DNA from: Candidatus Cloacimonas sp.
GTDB lineage: Bacteria; Cloacimonadota; Cloacimonadia; Cloacimonadales; Cloacimonadaceae
DNA length: 61,051 nucleotides
Direction of reading: 5' to 3'
Assembly (NCBI GenBank): GCA_035403355.1
Contig: DAONFA010000009.1
Span: forward strand, 1 to 61,051
Position numbers and translations under genes: made by a program. How positions within the stretch are numbered: position 1 is the first letter of the stretch; every line of letters starts with the position of its first letter. The notes under the pieces are model-generated. The model was not told where the DNA came from and ran no database searches. It saw only the letters and a program-made list of their open reading frames with translations. This document shows, in pieces, positions 1 through 8,472 of the stretch.

Positions 1-55
1 ACCAGTGACCTCTACGATGTGAACGTAGCGCTCTAACCAGCTGAGCTAATCACCC
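1..55 (-). tRNA. tRNA-Val (CAC), 3' part cut by window edge
   Basis: Read on the minus strand, the gene starts GGGTGAT at 55. It has a D-arm (AGCTC-AGCTGGTTA-GAGC) and an anticodon stem-loop CTACG-TTCACAT-CGTAG, so the anticodon is CAC (valine, GUG codons). The window ends inside the T-arm, so the 3' acceptor strand is not visible. It lies 86 bp downstream of a nearly identical tRNA-Val (GAC), and the two are probably co-transcribed. Confidence 0.93.
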
Positions 56-141
56 TCCAAAATATTAAGTCAGATATTAAATCAGGAGGGTTCCCAAAAA
101 GACAAAATAATAAGCTAAACTCATAACTATCAGTAAAAAAG

Positions 142-218
<77 letters not shown>

Positions 219-228
219 ATCTGCGGTC

Positions 229-256
229 AGAATTATGGAGAAGGGAATTTTGTCAA
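229..256 (-). promoter_or_regulatory. Probable sigma-70 promoter for the tRNA-Val pair
   Basis: Minus strand TTGACA at 251-256, a 16-bp spacer, and AATTCT at 229-234 as a modest -10. The -10 ends about 10 bp before the 5' end of the tRNA at 218. The -35 is perfect and the -10 matches 3 of 6, so this is a reasonable but unproven assignment. Confidence 0.45.
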
Positions 257-289
257 GCTCGGAATTGAGAGGGGTAGTTACAAAGAGAA

Positions 290-735
290 AATAGATTTTT
301 TCAGCCACCGAGAACACCGAAGACACCGAAAGGTTTTTTACAAAGAGAAAAGAGGGTAGATTGAGAATTGAGAATTGAGAATTGAGAATGTAGTAAGCGG
401 AACAGTGAGATGGCAAGATAGGTTTTTTTAGCCACCGAGGACACCGAAGACACCGAAAGGTTTTTTTACAAAGAGAAAAAGAGAAAAAGAGAAAAAAGAT
501 AATTTAATAAACTTTCGGTGGCTTTGGTGGCTTAAGTGTTTTCAGTGTTTTCAATGTTTTCAGTGTTTTCAGTGTTTTCGGTGGCTTATAAAAAAAGCCG
601 AGGAACAGCGTTTTCCATTAACACTACAATTATCAATGGCATAGTAGCTACAAGTATTTTTCAGTGTATTCAGTGTTTTCGGTGGCTTCGGTGGCTTCGG
701 TGGCTTAAGTGTTTTCAGTGGCTTATAAAAATCGG
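290..735. repeat. Intergenic CGGTG(T/G)C repeats with 9-bp period and A/G-rich satellites
   Basis: The space between the tRNAs and the gene at 851 carries repeated tracts. On the minus strand, units of the form TTCGGTGTC / CTCGGTGGC recur at about 300-333 and 430-462. On the plus strand, units TTCGGTGGC / TTCAGTGTT recur at about 518-590 and 660-732. Between them lie tandem GAGAATT units (about 360-390) and AAAGAG tracts (about 470-500). The same composite, reverse-complemented, occurs at 14760-15028, and the CGGTG part occurs again at 48484-48606. No RNA gene or supported coding sequence is visible here. Confidence 0.85.
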
Positions 736-850
736 AGTATGGGAACATAAATTGCTTTATTTATAAGTTATTAGGTGTGTTATAGTGCTTTGAGGAAATC
801 TCAGCTAATGGTGTTTCAGTTTTTTTTAAGCTGTAAAGGAGGTAAAAAAA

Positions 851-1858
851 ATGAAACGCATCGTCTTATTTGTATTACTATTTATTGCCGTTATTTCGGC
901 TTGGTCAAATCCCATAGAGCCAAATCTAATCAGCAGATTTTGGTTTGAGCCGGAAAATATATTGCAGATTGAGCTTTCTCAATTTGTAGGTTTATTTCAG
1001 GCAGCAGAAATAACTTATCTTGATGCAGAGGATTCCCTAACTATTCAGGTTAATCCAAATGCGACATCTGTTCAGCAAGTTAATATGCCACAGAGTATTA
1101 ACACGCCTGAAAGTGGTTTTTTCACTATCCGAATTCCGCAGCAATTTGAGGAGACAGTTCACTGGGGAGCTGATTTGGAGAATGATTTAAGTTCGCTGAA
1201 TGGAACTGAATGTGCAGTGCACATACTTTACACCAATCTGTATGGAGATAGTGTTTATGGCTGGGCAAAAGATATTTCGCCTGCTGTTTGCGGACCGGAT
1301 TATTGTTCTGCCAGGTTCATTTACAGGGTTGAATGCACCGATTTAAGCGGTTTTCCTCTTGCCGGAGTTTCCGTTTACAACAGTCAATCTGCAGGAAGCG
1401 CTTTCGTAAATCCAGCGATTACTAATAGTGCAGGGATTGCTACCGGGGAGCTTTATCCAATGAAAACGCGGATTTGGGTAATAAATCCTATTACCAATGA
1501 AACGACTTTCAATACTCATTTTTTTGCCGAGCCGGGAGCAGTTATGCCCTTTTCTGTGCAATTGCCTGTTAGTGTTGAAGATAGCAATATCACTTCAGCA
1601 GTGCCCAAGCTTGTTCTTTATCCTTCTGTAGTGAATCCAAATTTGCAGAAAACAATCCACATTTCCTTTTCTACCAAGCTTACGGGCAAGGCAAAACTTG
1701 TTTTATACGATTTGAAAGGACGCTATGTTGCAGAAACAGTTTATAACCAGGATGAAGTGGAATGGCAGCTGCCAGAACTATCCAGCGGCGTTTATTTTGT
1801 GCGTCTTAGCCATCAAGATAAGGCATTGGGGACAGCCAAGCTAATTATACTAAAGTGA
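851..1858 (+). CDS. Secreted protein with C-terminal sorting-like domain
   Basis: A 335-residue exported protein. It begins with a typical signal peptide (MKRIVLFVLLFIAVISAWS), followed by a middle region I do not recognise, with a carboxypeptidase-regulatory-like beta stretch around residues 155-225 (PLAGVSVYNS). The last 80 residues (VLYPSVVNPN ... LYDLKGRYVAE ... GVYFVRL) follow the pattern of the FCB C-terminal sorting / FlgD-like Ig domain. The start is well supported by AAAGGAGGT at 835-843. The next gene begins at its stop codon (GTGA overlap at 1855-1858), so the two are probably co-translated. The function of the body is unknown. By analogy with type IX secretion substrates it is probably exported to the cell surface. 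Confidence 0.8.
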   Translation: MKRIVLFVLLFIAVISAWSNPIEPNLISRFWFEPENILQIELSQFVGLFQAAEITYLDAEDSLTIQVNPNATSVQQVNMPQSINTPESGFFTIRIPQQFEETVHWGADLENDLSSLNGTECAVHILYTNLYGDSVYGWAKDISPAVCGPDYCSARFIYRVECTDLSGFPLAGVSVYNSQSAGSAFVNPAITNSAGIATGELYPMKTRIWVINPITNETTFNTHFFAEPGAVMPFSVQLPVSVEDSNITSAVPKLVLYPSVVNPNLQKTIHISFSTKLTGKAKLVLYDLKGRYVAETVYNQDEVEWQLPELSSGVYFVRLSHQDKALGTAKLIILK

Positions 1859-2427
1859 AGGACGCTTTTCTCCTGCTGTTTTTAACAGGAATTATAGCAC
1901 TTTCAGCTCTCAGTTTTGAAGCGGAAGAGCTGGATTTCTACTTGGAAAGTGATTTATGGAAAATGGACGGTCTTTTTCATTTTGCCAATTATGACACTGT
2001 GGCAGTAACGAAACTAATCTATTTTCCAGTGGTTTGTGACAGTTTATGCCTGCCTGTTAAAATTAATACCCTCGCCATTCAGGATAGCAGTGGAGCCGAA
2101 GTTACTCTGCTGAAACAGACAAAGAACGGCTTCACTTTTCTGCTTTCTCTGCCCGCATTTTCGTTTTGCACTTTGCGCATAGATTACTCCCAAATCCTGC
2201 AGGGAAATTATGCCAAATATATAATTACTACAGCAAATTCCTGGGGCAGAGCTTTACCTTATGCTAAATATACTTTACATCCGGGCATTAATGTTCATAT
2301 AAGTTCTCTTCCTTTCCCTGTGCAGAAACAAGAAGGAAGAAGTTATGTCTGGGAATTTTATGATTTTACTCCTGCTAAAGAATTTGAGATTACATTCCAA
2401 ACCCTTTCTGCCACAGAACGGAACTAA
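1855..2427 (+). CDS. Exported hypothetical protein
   Basis: A 190-residue protein with an N-terminal hydrophobic signal sequence (residues 1-20). I do not recognise the mature domain; it is rich in beta-strand-like segments and has two cysteines near residues 62-66 (CDSLC). The start is GTG at 1855, which overlaps the upstream stop codon as GTGA, a translational-coupling arrangement that links it to the secreted protein before it. There is no C-terminal sorting domain, so it may be a periplasmic partner of the preceding protein. That link rests only on adjacency. Confidence 0.7.
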   Translation: MKDAFLLLFLTGIIALSALSFEAEELDFYLESDLWKMDGLFHFANYDTVAVTKLIYFPVVCDSLCLPVKINTLAIQDSSGAEVTLLKQTKNGFTFLLSLPAFSFCTLRIDYSQILQGNYAKYIITTANSWGRALPYAKYTLHPGINVHISSLPFPVQKQEGRSYVWEFYDFTPAKEFEITFQTLSATERN

Positions 2428-2549
2428 TATAATTTATTTATTCACACAGCATAAATTTTTGCCTCTTATTTGATTTTTAGCTTCCGGATAACCCGTTTCG
2501 GAAACAGAACATTAAATTTAGTATGGGGATGTTATATTTCTTTTTGCCT

Positions 2550-3045
2550 GAGGGGCTTACACCGTAATCGCTATTTTTGTGTAGCACTAATGGGCTTTTT
2601 TATTCGGAAGGACGACGTCCTCGTCGTTCAAGAGCAAGAAGGGGTTGACCAGGAGGTCAACAATCCGATGCCTCCTAAGGGGGCTTTCAGGATGCGGGAA
2701 AATTATAAAAAACATTGTAAATTGCATTTTACGAGGGGCTTACGCACCCATCGCTATTTTTGTGTCGCCCTAAGGGGCTTTCAGGATGCGGAAAAATGAT
2801 AAAAAACATTGTAACTTGCACTTTACGAGGGGCTTACACACCCATCGCTATTTTTGTGTCGCCCTAATGGGCTTTTTTATTCGGAAGGACGATGTCCTCG
2901 TCGTTCAAGCGCAAGAATAAGTTGACCAGGAGGTCAACAATCCGATGTCGCCCTAAGGGGCTTTCAGGATACGGGAAAAATGACAAAAATTATTGTAACT
3001 TGCATTTTCCGAGGGGGTTACGCCACCATCGCTATAATTGTGTAA
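2550..3045 (+). repeat. Tandem array of a ~94-bp repeat, two copies carrying an inserted hairpin module
   Basis: A repeat beginning GAGGGGCTTAC recurs at 2550, 2733, 2827 and (partly) 3011. The copy at 2733-2826 is 94 bp. The copies at 2550 and 2827 are 183 and 184 bp because each contains an extra ~89-bp block with hairpin B (2610-2629 in the first) and hairpin A (2644-2661 in the first; about 2931-2948 in the second). In the second filled copy, TGTCGCCCTAAKGGGCTTT occurs on both sides of the block (2857-2875 and 2946-2964) but only once (2763-2781) in the short copy. Open frames across the array are by-products of the repeats. Confidence 0.85.
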
Positions 3046-3096
3046 CCCAATAGGATTTCTCGCTCTTAGCCGATGCTCATATCCTTCCGATATGAC

Positions 3097-3138
3097 TCCC
3101 ATATCGTTCCCGTATCGCAATATGGGAAGGATATGGGA
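3097..3138. repeat. 42-bp imperfect palindrome, family copy 1
   Basis: TCCCATATCGTTCCCGTATC faces CAATATGGGAAGGATATGGGA closely enough to form a long hairpin or cruciform. Related palindromes occur at 19651-19696 and 43378-43423. The outer stem here uses A-T where the others use G-C in the same pair, so the pairing is preserved while the sequence drifts. It lies between the tandem array and the ackA promoter. Confidence 0.75.
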
Positions 3139-3328
3139 TCTTATTGATCTATATAGCGTTAAAGAAAAGGAAAAAAGAAGGGAAAAAAGAAGAAAATTAT
3201 CATTGTCATCCTTCCCTTTACTTGAAAAAAAGCAAACATACCCAGTGAAAAGTTACTATCTATTAGTTATAACTTACGGTAAATAAAATGCTTAGCTGAA
3301 AGCAAAGGGAAAACAGAGAAAATACTAT

Positions 3329-3356
3329 TTGACACTTAGCCCGAGGATAGGATTAT
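3329..3356 (+). promoter_or_regulatory. Probable sigma-70 promoter for ackA
   Basis: TTGACA at 3329-3334, a 16-bp spacer and GATTAT at 3351-3356 as -10, ending 33 bp before the ackA start. There is no other strong candidate in the preceding 150 bp. Confidence 0.6.
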
Positions 3357-3389
3357 GAGAAAAAAATTATTTATGAAAAAAGAGGAGAT

Positions 3390-4589
3390 ATGCGTGTATT
3401 AGTTTTGAATTGCGGAAGTTCTTCCATCAAGTATCAGCTGATTGATATGGATACAGAAAACTTGATGGCTGAAGGCATCGTAGAAAAAATCGGGGAAGAT
3501 ATTGCTCTTTTCACCTATAAAAGCCGGAAATACACTAAAAAGAAACGGGAAATGGTGATTGATAATCATGAGCAGGGTTTGCAACTTATTTTGGAAGCGC
3601 TGATTGACCCTGCCAATGGCGTTTTGAACGGTTTGGAAGAAATTGATGCCGTAGGACATCGTTTAGTTCATGCCGGAGAGCATTATTCCGATGCTGTAAT
3701 AATAACCGGGCATGTTATTCAAGTGATGCAGGAATGTGTATCGTTGGCACCGTTGCATAATCCTGCCAATTTAAAAGGGATTGAAGCAGTTCAGATAAAT
3801 ATGCCAAATTGTCCTCAATGCGGTGTTTTTGATACTGCTTTTCATCAAACGATGCCGGCTATGGCATATTTGTATCCGTTACCTTTGGAGCTTTATACAA
3901 ATTACAAAATTCGGCGCTACGGTTTTCACGGGACAAGTCACAAATATGTCAGTTTGAAAGCCGCAGAATTTTTACAGCGTCCTTTAGAATCCTTAAAAGT
4001 TATTACCTGCCATTTGGGAAATGGTGCCTCTATGACTGCCATCAAAAACGGCAAATCCATTGATACTTCAATGGGTTTCACTCCTCTGGAAGGGTTAATG
4101 ATGGGAACTCGTTGCGGCGATATTGATCCTGCTATTCCCATTCATTTACAACAACAATTGGGATTAACTGTGGACGAAGTGAATAACATTCTGAACAAAA
4201 AAAGCGGGATGCTTGGTTTGAGTCATATTTCTAATGATATGCGGGAAATTGAAGATGAGATTTTGGTGAAAAATAATCCCAAGGCAATTATGGCGCTTAA
4301 TGTATATGCCTACCGCATAAAGAAATACATTGGCAGTTACTATGCTGCCTTAAACGGCTTAGATGTGCTGATTTTTACCGGCGGAGTTGGTGAAAATATG
4401 CCTATTTTGCGTGAACTTGTGTGTCAAGAGATGGATGCTATCGGCATCAAAATTAACCCGGAAGAAAACTCCAAACACTCTGAGGGAATCCAGGTTCTAA
4501 ATACAACTGACTCCCGGGTTACGGTTCTGAAAATACCTACCAATGAAGAACTGATGATTGCCCGGGAAACAAAACGCCTGCTATCTTAA
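3390..4589 (+). CDS. ackA: Acetate kinase
   Basis: A 399-residue cytoplasmic enzyme that transfers phosphate between acetyl phosphate and ADP, giving ATP and acetate at the end of fermentation. The length and all recognisable family residues fit: N7 in the VLNCGSSSIKYQL start, R91 in GHRLVHAGE, D148 in VFDTAFH, H180 in YGFHGTSHKYV, R241 in MMGTRCGDIDPAI, the glycine-rich CHLGNGAS loop, and FTGGVGEN near the C terminus. The start at 3390 is chosen because the family begins at the MRVLVLN strand; GAGGAG lies just upstream. No phosphotransacetylase gene is visible in the window. It is followed after 6 bp by an S4-domain gene and probably shares its transcript. Confidence 0.97.
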   Translation: MRVLVLNCGSSSIKYQLIDMDTENLMAEGIVEKIGEDIALFTYKSRKYTKKKREMVIDNHEQGLQLILEALIDPANGVLNGLEEIDAVGHRLVHAGEHYSDAVIITGHVIQVMQECVSLAPLHNPANLKGIEAVQINMPNCPQCGVFDTAFHQTMPAMAYLYPLPLELYTNYKIRRYGFHGTSHKYVSLKAAEFLQRPLESLKVITCHLGNGASMTAIKNGKSIDTSMGFTPLEGLMMGTRCGDIDPAIPIHLQQQLGLTVDEVNNILNKKSGMLGLSHISNDMREIEDEILVKNNPKAIMALNVYAYRIKKYIGSYYAALNGLDVLIFTGGVGENMPILRELVCQEMDAIGIKINPEENSKHSEGIQVLNTTDSRVTVLKIPTNEELMIARETKRLLS

Positions 4590-4595
4590 ACTAAA

Positions 4596-4856
4596 ATGCG
4601 TATAGATTTGCTGCTGAATAAACTCTGTCTGACGAAAACCCGTTCCATAGCAAAAAATGCCTGCGATAAAAACCTGGTAATGCTAAATGGAAAAGTTGCC
4701 AAAGCTTCTGCGGAAGTGAAAACGGGAGATACAATTATCTTTCGTCTGTATAATGCGGAACACGAAATTCGGATAACTAAAATCCCGGAAGGCAATGTAG
4801 CCAAAAAGGACGCTACCCTCTATTATGAATTACTACGCAAAGAAGACATTACCTGA
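4596..4856 (+). CDS. S4-domain RNA-binding protein (Hsp15/RqcP-like)
   Basis: An 86-residue protein consisting mostly of one S4 RNA-binding fold (RIDLLLNKLCLTKTRSIAK, then VMLNGKVAKASAEVKTGDTI). Proteins of this size and arrangement belong to the Hsp15 (HslR) / RqcP group, which binds 50S subunits carrying blocked nascent chains and takes part in ribosome quality control. The sequence alone does not separate the two subgroups, so no symbol is given. It sits 6 bp after ackA on the same strand. Assignment to the S4 fold is firm; the ribosome-rescue role is by family. Confidence 0.85.
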   Translation: MRIDLLLNKLCLTKTRSIAKNACDKNLVMLNGKVAKASAEVKTGDTIIFRLYNAEHEIRITKIPEGNVAKKDATLYYELLRKEDIT

Positions 4857-4924
4857 AATTATTCCTGAATAGGACTCTGCTGTTTCGCTCTATGGCTTGG
4901 TTTTATAAAACAGGATGAACAACT

Positions 4925-5830
4925 TTGAAAAAGCATATCTTGCTGTTTGTTTTGTTATGCCTTGCGGGATTTCTTTTCTCCAGCTATCCGATTCAGCTGA
5001 AAACCAATAACCTGGCTGTTTATGCCCCGAAACCTCTTTCGCAATCTTTGGCGCAAATGCTGTGGGAACTGGATGATAACATTGATGCTTTCCAGATGGA
5101 ATTGGGGGTTTATCTGGATTCTCTTGCCCCGGTTTATCTGATTGATAGTAATAGAAGTTACCAAACCCTGGCTTTGGGGAAAACAGAAATTGTGGAATTC
5201 AGCGATGCTTTCTATAGCGGAACCGAAAAAAGTATCTATGTAAAGCCCCTTGCTTCTATTCAGGAAAATCACCGCAAGGTTTTGATGCATGAATATATTC
5301 ACTGGTATCTGGATAATATTTTTACGCAGACACCATTGTGGTTTCATGAAGGTATGGCTTCTCATTACTCGCAGCAAATGGGTTTTGAACAGTATCTATA
5401 CTTTCTGCAGCAAAGCTTTTTAGGAAAAGTTAGTGACCTCTACCGGCTAAGTTACGGCTATCCAAGATACAAAGAGGACTGGCCTCTGTTCTATCTTTCT
5501 TCCACAATGGCAGTTAGCTATATGCAAGAGAAGAAAAAAGAAGAGTGGAATGCTTTTTGGGAATTGGTGGCAAAAGAACAAAGAAATAATCAACAGGCAC
5601 CTTTTATAGATAGCTTTGACTATGCCTACCATACAACTCTGTATGATTTTCATAATGAATTTGCTAAATATACCAGCCATTTACGCTACCAGTATTTGTT
5701 TTGGGGGATAAATGCTTTCCTGGCTATGCTAACACCTATCATTTTGCTAATTGCCTGGAGAATTAGAAAAAAACGCCTGGCTGCTTTGCCGGATTTGCCA
5801 TTACCCGAAGATGATGAAACGGAAATATAA
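4925..5830 (+). CDS. Membrane-anchored gluzincin-type metallopeptidase (peptidase MA-like)
   Basis: A 301-residue protein with a signal peptide (1-20), a HEYIH zinc site at residues 122-126 within VLMHEYIHWYLDN, and a following WFHEGMASHYS (139-149) that supplies the third ligand Glu. A membrane helix near residues 252-272 is followed by a short basic and then acidic tail. This layout fits the MA-like family of secreted gluzincins, so an active peptidase facing the periplasm is likely. The start is TTG at 4925, with AGGA at 4912-4915; the upstream ATG at 4892 runs into a stop and the ATG at 4915 is out of frame. The same HExxH / EGxxE pattern occurs in the much larger protein at 29743-32763. 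Confidence 0.75.
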   Translation: MKKHILLFVLLCLAGFLFSSYPIQLKTNNLAVYAPKPLSQSLAQMLWELDDNIDAFQMELGVYLDSLAPVYLIDSNRSYQTLALGKTEIVEFSDAFYSGTEKSIYVKPLASIQENHRKVLMHEYIHWYLDNIFTQTPLWFHEGMASHYSQQMGFEQYLYFLQQSFLGKVSDLYRLSYGYPRYKEDWPLFYLSSTMAVSYMQEKKKEEWNAFWELVAKEQRNNQQAPFIDSFDYAYHTTLYDFHNEFAKYTSHLRYQYLFWGINAFLAMLTPIILLIAWRIRKKRLAALPDLPLPEDDETEI

Positions 5831-5922
5831 CAACCGGAAAAACGATGTCCCTGCTATCTTTTGCCAACTCAATAATGCCTCTGAACAACCTCTTCCGGCT
5901 ACCCTTTCCTGCAATTAAGTAA

Positions 5923-6597
5923 ATGGAAAATCTGCAATCTCATCCCTATCAACCTTTTATCCCCAAAGATGCCAAGGTTCTGCTTTTAGGCAGTGCCCCT
6001 CCCTATCGTTTTTGTACCGGCATTGCCGATAACCTGAAAAACAAAGATATGGACTACTATTATGGCAGTTACAGTAACTTGCTTTGGGATATCTTATTTC
6101 AAGCGCTGAACCCGGAAAAAATAAATTGCCTTGCTCAATTCAGGTCTTTAGAAGGGAGCAGGAAAAGTAAAACGGCTGCCCAAGTTCAATTTCTGCAGCA
6201 CTTTTTGGCGGAAAATTTTCTGGGGCTGGCGGATATTCTGATGCAATTTACCAGAAAAGACACCGGCGCAGAGGACTTTAAGCTTACAGTGCTGAAATAT
6301 CAGGATATTTTAGGCATTTTATCTGCCAACCCTTCCCTGGTAAAGATTTTATGCACCAGCAAAAATAGAGTTCATTACTGGTTGCTGGATTACTTAAAAC
6401 AACAAAACAGCATAACTATCTCGGAACTAAAGGATAACGGCAAGTCCCTTACCCTGAAAAGTAATCCTGCGCGGGTAGTAAAAATAGGTATTTTACCTTC
6501 TCCTTCTGCCCGAAGTGTGATGCACTATGCTAATAAAACTGAATTCCTGCAACAGGTTTCAGGGATATACAAGCAAGCTATTATGAATGAAGAATGA
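5923..6597 (+). CDS. Uracil-DNA-glycosylase-like protein
   Basis: A 224-residue cytoplasmic protein with features of the uracil-DNA glycosylase superfamily: an N-terminal strand KVLLLGSAPP (residues 18-28), which is the position of motif 1 (GxxPG/S), and a C-terminal ILPSPSARS (about residues 190-199), which resembles the motif 2 loop (HPSP / NPSG) that enters the minor groove. Between these lies a region with YYYGSYSNLLWDILF, similar to the Mug-like subgroup, where a conserved segment after the first motif is followed by the N/F-W-x-x-L element. It would excise uracil or mismatched bases. The start has no clear ribosome binding site. The family call is moderate; the substrate cannot be read from the sequence. 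Confidence 0.6.
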   Translation: MENLQSHPYQPFIPKDAKVLLLGSAPPYRFCTGIADNLKNKDMDYYYGSYSNLLWDILFQALNPEKINCLAQFRSLEGSRKSKTAAQVQFLQHFLAENFLGLADILMQFTRKDTGAEDFKLTVLKYQDILGILSANPSLVKILCTSKNRVHYWLLDYLKQQNSITISELKDNGKSLTLKSNPARVVKIGILPSPSARSVMHYANKTEFLQQVSGIYKQAIMNEE

Positions 6598-6801
6598 TAA
6601 TGTTAATGCCCTGGAAACAGGTGCGAGTTTGAGATTTCGGAATGGGTAATGGTAATCATATTGAAAACCCCTAAAAATCTTCTTACCCTACCCTGTTTCC
6701 TGTATGGGCAGAATTGCATAATGTCTTTTCCTGCAAGAAGTAATCTTCTTTTAATGCGGTTATTATTTACGCTGTTTAGAGCTGGTTTCTCTTTTTCGCT
6801 G

Positions 6802-8472
6802 CTAACCGTTTAACTTTGCCCAAACTTCTTTTTCTACATCAGCGGCAATCTTTTTACAACTTTCCAGTAGTTCTTTGGCTGTGGCAAGGGTTTTCTCTTT
6901 AAAATGCTCATCCGTAATACCGGGGAGATTAATTAAGATATTATAGTAGGCAGCTTGAGATGAGCACAAAGCAGTTAAGGCAGCGACTCCTGCATCGGAA
7001 AGAGCATTGGAATTGCCTATTTTAGCTATTTTGGCAGCAAGTTCGGCAGCGCTATTTGCCAGGTGCATTGTTGTAAGTGGTGCATTAATTGCTTCTTGCG
7101 TCCATTTTTCTATTTGCGCATTCCGCAATTCAATTTCTGCCTCCGTCTTTTTCGGTAAACGCATTGCCTCCATCATCGCAAAAAAAGCATCTGTATCTTT
7201 ATCAATAACTTCCAGTGACTTTTGTTTTATATCCTGTCCTTGCGGTGCCAGTTTCAATGCTTCTTCCGTAACCTTTTCATAGCCCTTTTTGCCAATTGTG
7301 AGGTTAGCTACCATAGCAGAAAGAGCTCCACTTATTGCCGAACAAAGAGCAGCAACGCTTCCTCCTCCGGGGGCAGGTGCATCTGTAGAAAGCAAATCGC
7401 AAAATGCATCCAGTTTTAAGTTTACCAACATTTCTTTGCGGGCAATGGCATATTCAATAACTTTTTTATCTACTTCAAAGGGAGCCAATTCTGCCAGCCC
7501 CATAGATTGAATAGCCGTTTGCATAATCATCTTTTCCGGAATGCCCGTGCTCTCGTTCAAGCGTTGTAAATAAAATTTCCCTGCTTCCACTAAAGCAGCT
7601 TTGGGAATTAAACCAACCAATTCGCTTCCGGTAACTTGCATACCCATTTCAGATGCCAGTTCCCTTACTTTTTCTAAAACCAGTTGCGGAGGGGTTACTT
7701 TATAATTTGTAAGATTGATGCTTATTTGAGCCCGGTCGTAACTTTCAATAAACCAGCCCACTGCTTTGCAATGGGAAAATAAACCGGGAATATTAACCGG
7801 TTTACCGTTTTCATCTTTCAGCAGCTTACCGTTTTTATCTCTGGCAGGTCTTCCGCTTTCTCTAATTATTTGGGCAATATCACTTGCCTTCTTTTTATCC
7901 CGCGTGTTGAGGTTAATGTTATAGGCAATCAAAAATTCTCTGGCTCCAATGGCTGTAGCACCGCTTTTGGCGTTGAAGGTATGGGGTCCGAAATCGGGTT
8001 TCCAATAAGGGTCTTTTGCTTTTTCCGATAATGCTTCATATTCACCGCTACGGATATTAGCCAGGTTTTTCCATTCCTCTTTGGTGGCTGCATATTCATA
8101 TAAGTAAACAGGTATGCCAAGTTCCTCGCCAACTCTTTTTCCTAATTTTTTAGCATATTCCACACATTCATCCATCGTCATTTCTGAAATAGGAATAAAA
8201 GGACAAACATCCGTTGCTCCCATTCTGGGATGAGCTCCCTTATGTTTACTCATATCAATTAGTTCCGCTGCTTTTTTAATTGCCTGAAAAGCTGCCTCTA
8301 CAACTGCTTCCGGTTCTCCCGCAAGGGTAAAAACAGTTCTATTGGTATCGGCACCGGGGTCCATATCCAGTAAAACAACCCCTTTCACACTTTTAATAGC
8401 GCTCGCAATGGCATCCAGAATAGCATTGTCTTTTCCTTCACTGAAATTAGGAACACATTCCATCAGTTTCAT
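6802..8472 (-). CDS. ftcD: Bifunctional glutamate formimidoyltransferase / formimidoyltetrahydrofolate cyclodeaminase
   Basis: A 556-residue fusion enzyme of histidine and formiminoglutamate catabolism. The N-terminal ~300 residues (MKLMECVPNFSEGKD, HPRMGATDVCPFIP) are the formiminotransferase, which moves the formimino group from FIGLU to tetrahydrofolate. The C-terminal ~200 residues (STDAPAPGGGSVAALCSAISGAL) are the cyclodeaminase, which releases ammonia and leaves methenyl-THF. Length and domain order match the animal FTCD fusion, which is also found in many fermentative bacteria. Its ATG at 8472 overlaps the stop of the CorC-like gene as ATGA, so it ends a run that starts with rpmE. No other hut gene is present in the window. 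Confidence 0.95.
   Translation of the reverse strand: MKLMECVPNFSEGKDNAILDAIASAIKSVKGVVLLDMDPGADTNRTVFTLAGEPEAVVEAAFQAIKKAAELIDMSKHKGAHPRMGATDVCPFIPISEMTMDECVEYAKKLGKRVGEELGIPVYLYEYAATKEEWKNLANIRSGEYEALSEKAKDPYWKPDFGPHTFNAKSGATAIGAREFLIAYNINLNTRDKKKASDIAQIIRESGRPARDKNGKLLKDENGKPVNIPGLFSHCKAVGWFIESYDRAQISINLTNYKVTPPQLVLEKVRELASEMGMQVTGSELVGLIPKAALVEAGKFYLQRLNESTGIPEKMIMQTAIQSMGLAELAPFEVDKKVIEYAIARKEMLVNLKLDAFCDLLSTDAPAPGGGSVAALCSAISGALSAMVANLTIGKKGYEKVTEEALKLAPQGQDIKQKSLEVIDKDTDAFFAMMEAMRLPKKTEAEIELRNAQIEKWTQEAINAPLTTMHLANSAAELAAKIAKIGNSNALSDAGVAALTALCSSQAAYYNILINLPGITDEHFKEKTLATAKELLESCKKIAADVEKEVWAKLNG

Noticed and set aside
536..766. 76-codon frame of FSVFSVFS type
   Set aside because: Translation of the 9-bp CGGTG repeat; no start signal.
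2470..2799. 109-codon plus-strand frame in the repeat array
   Set aside because: It spans tandem repeat copies, with composition set by the repeat and no ribosome binding site.
6739..6756. AAGAAG/CTTCTT hairpin as bidirectional terminator between the UDG-like gene and ftcD
   Set aside because: The stem has only six A/T-rich pairs and lies 60-140 bp from the stops; too weak to claim.
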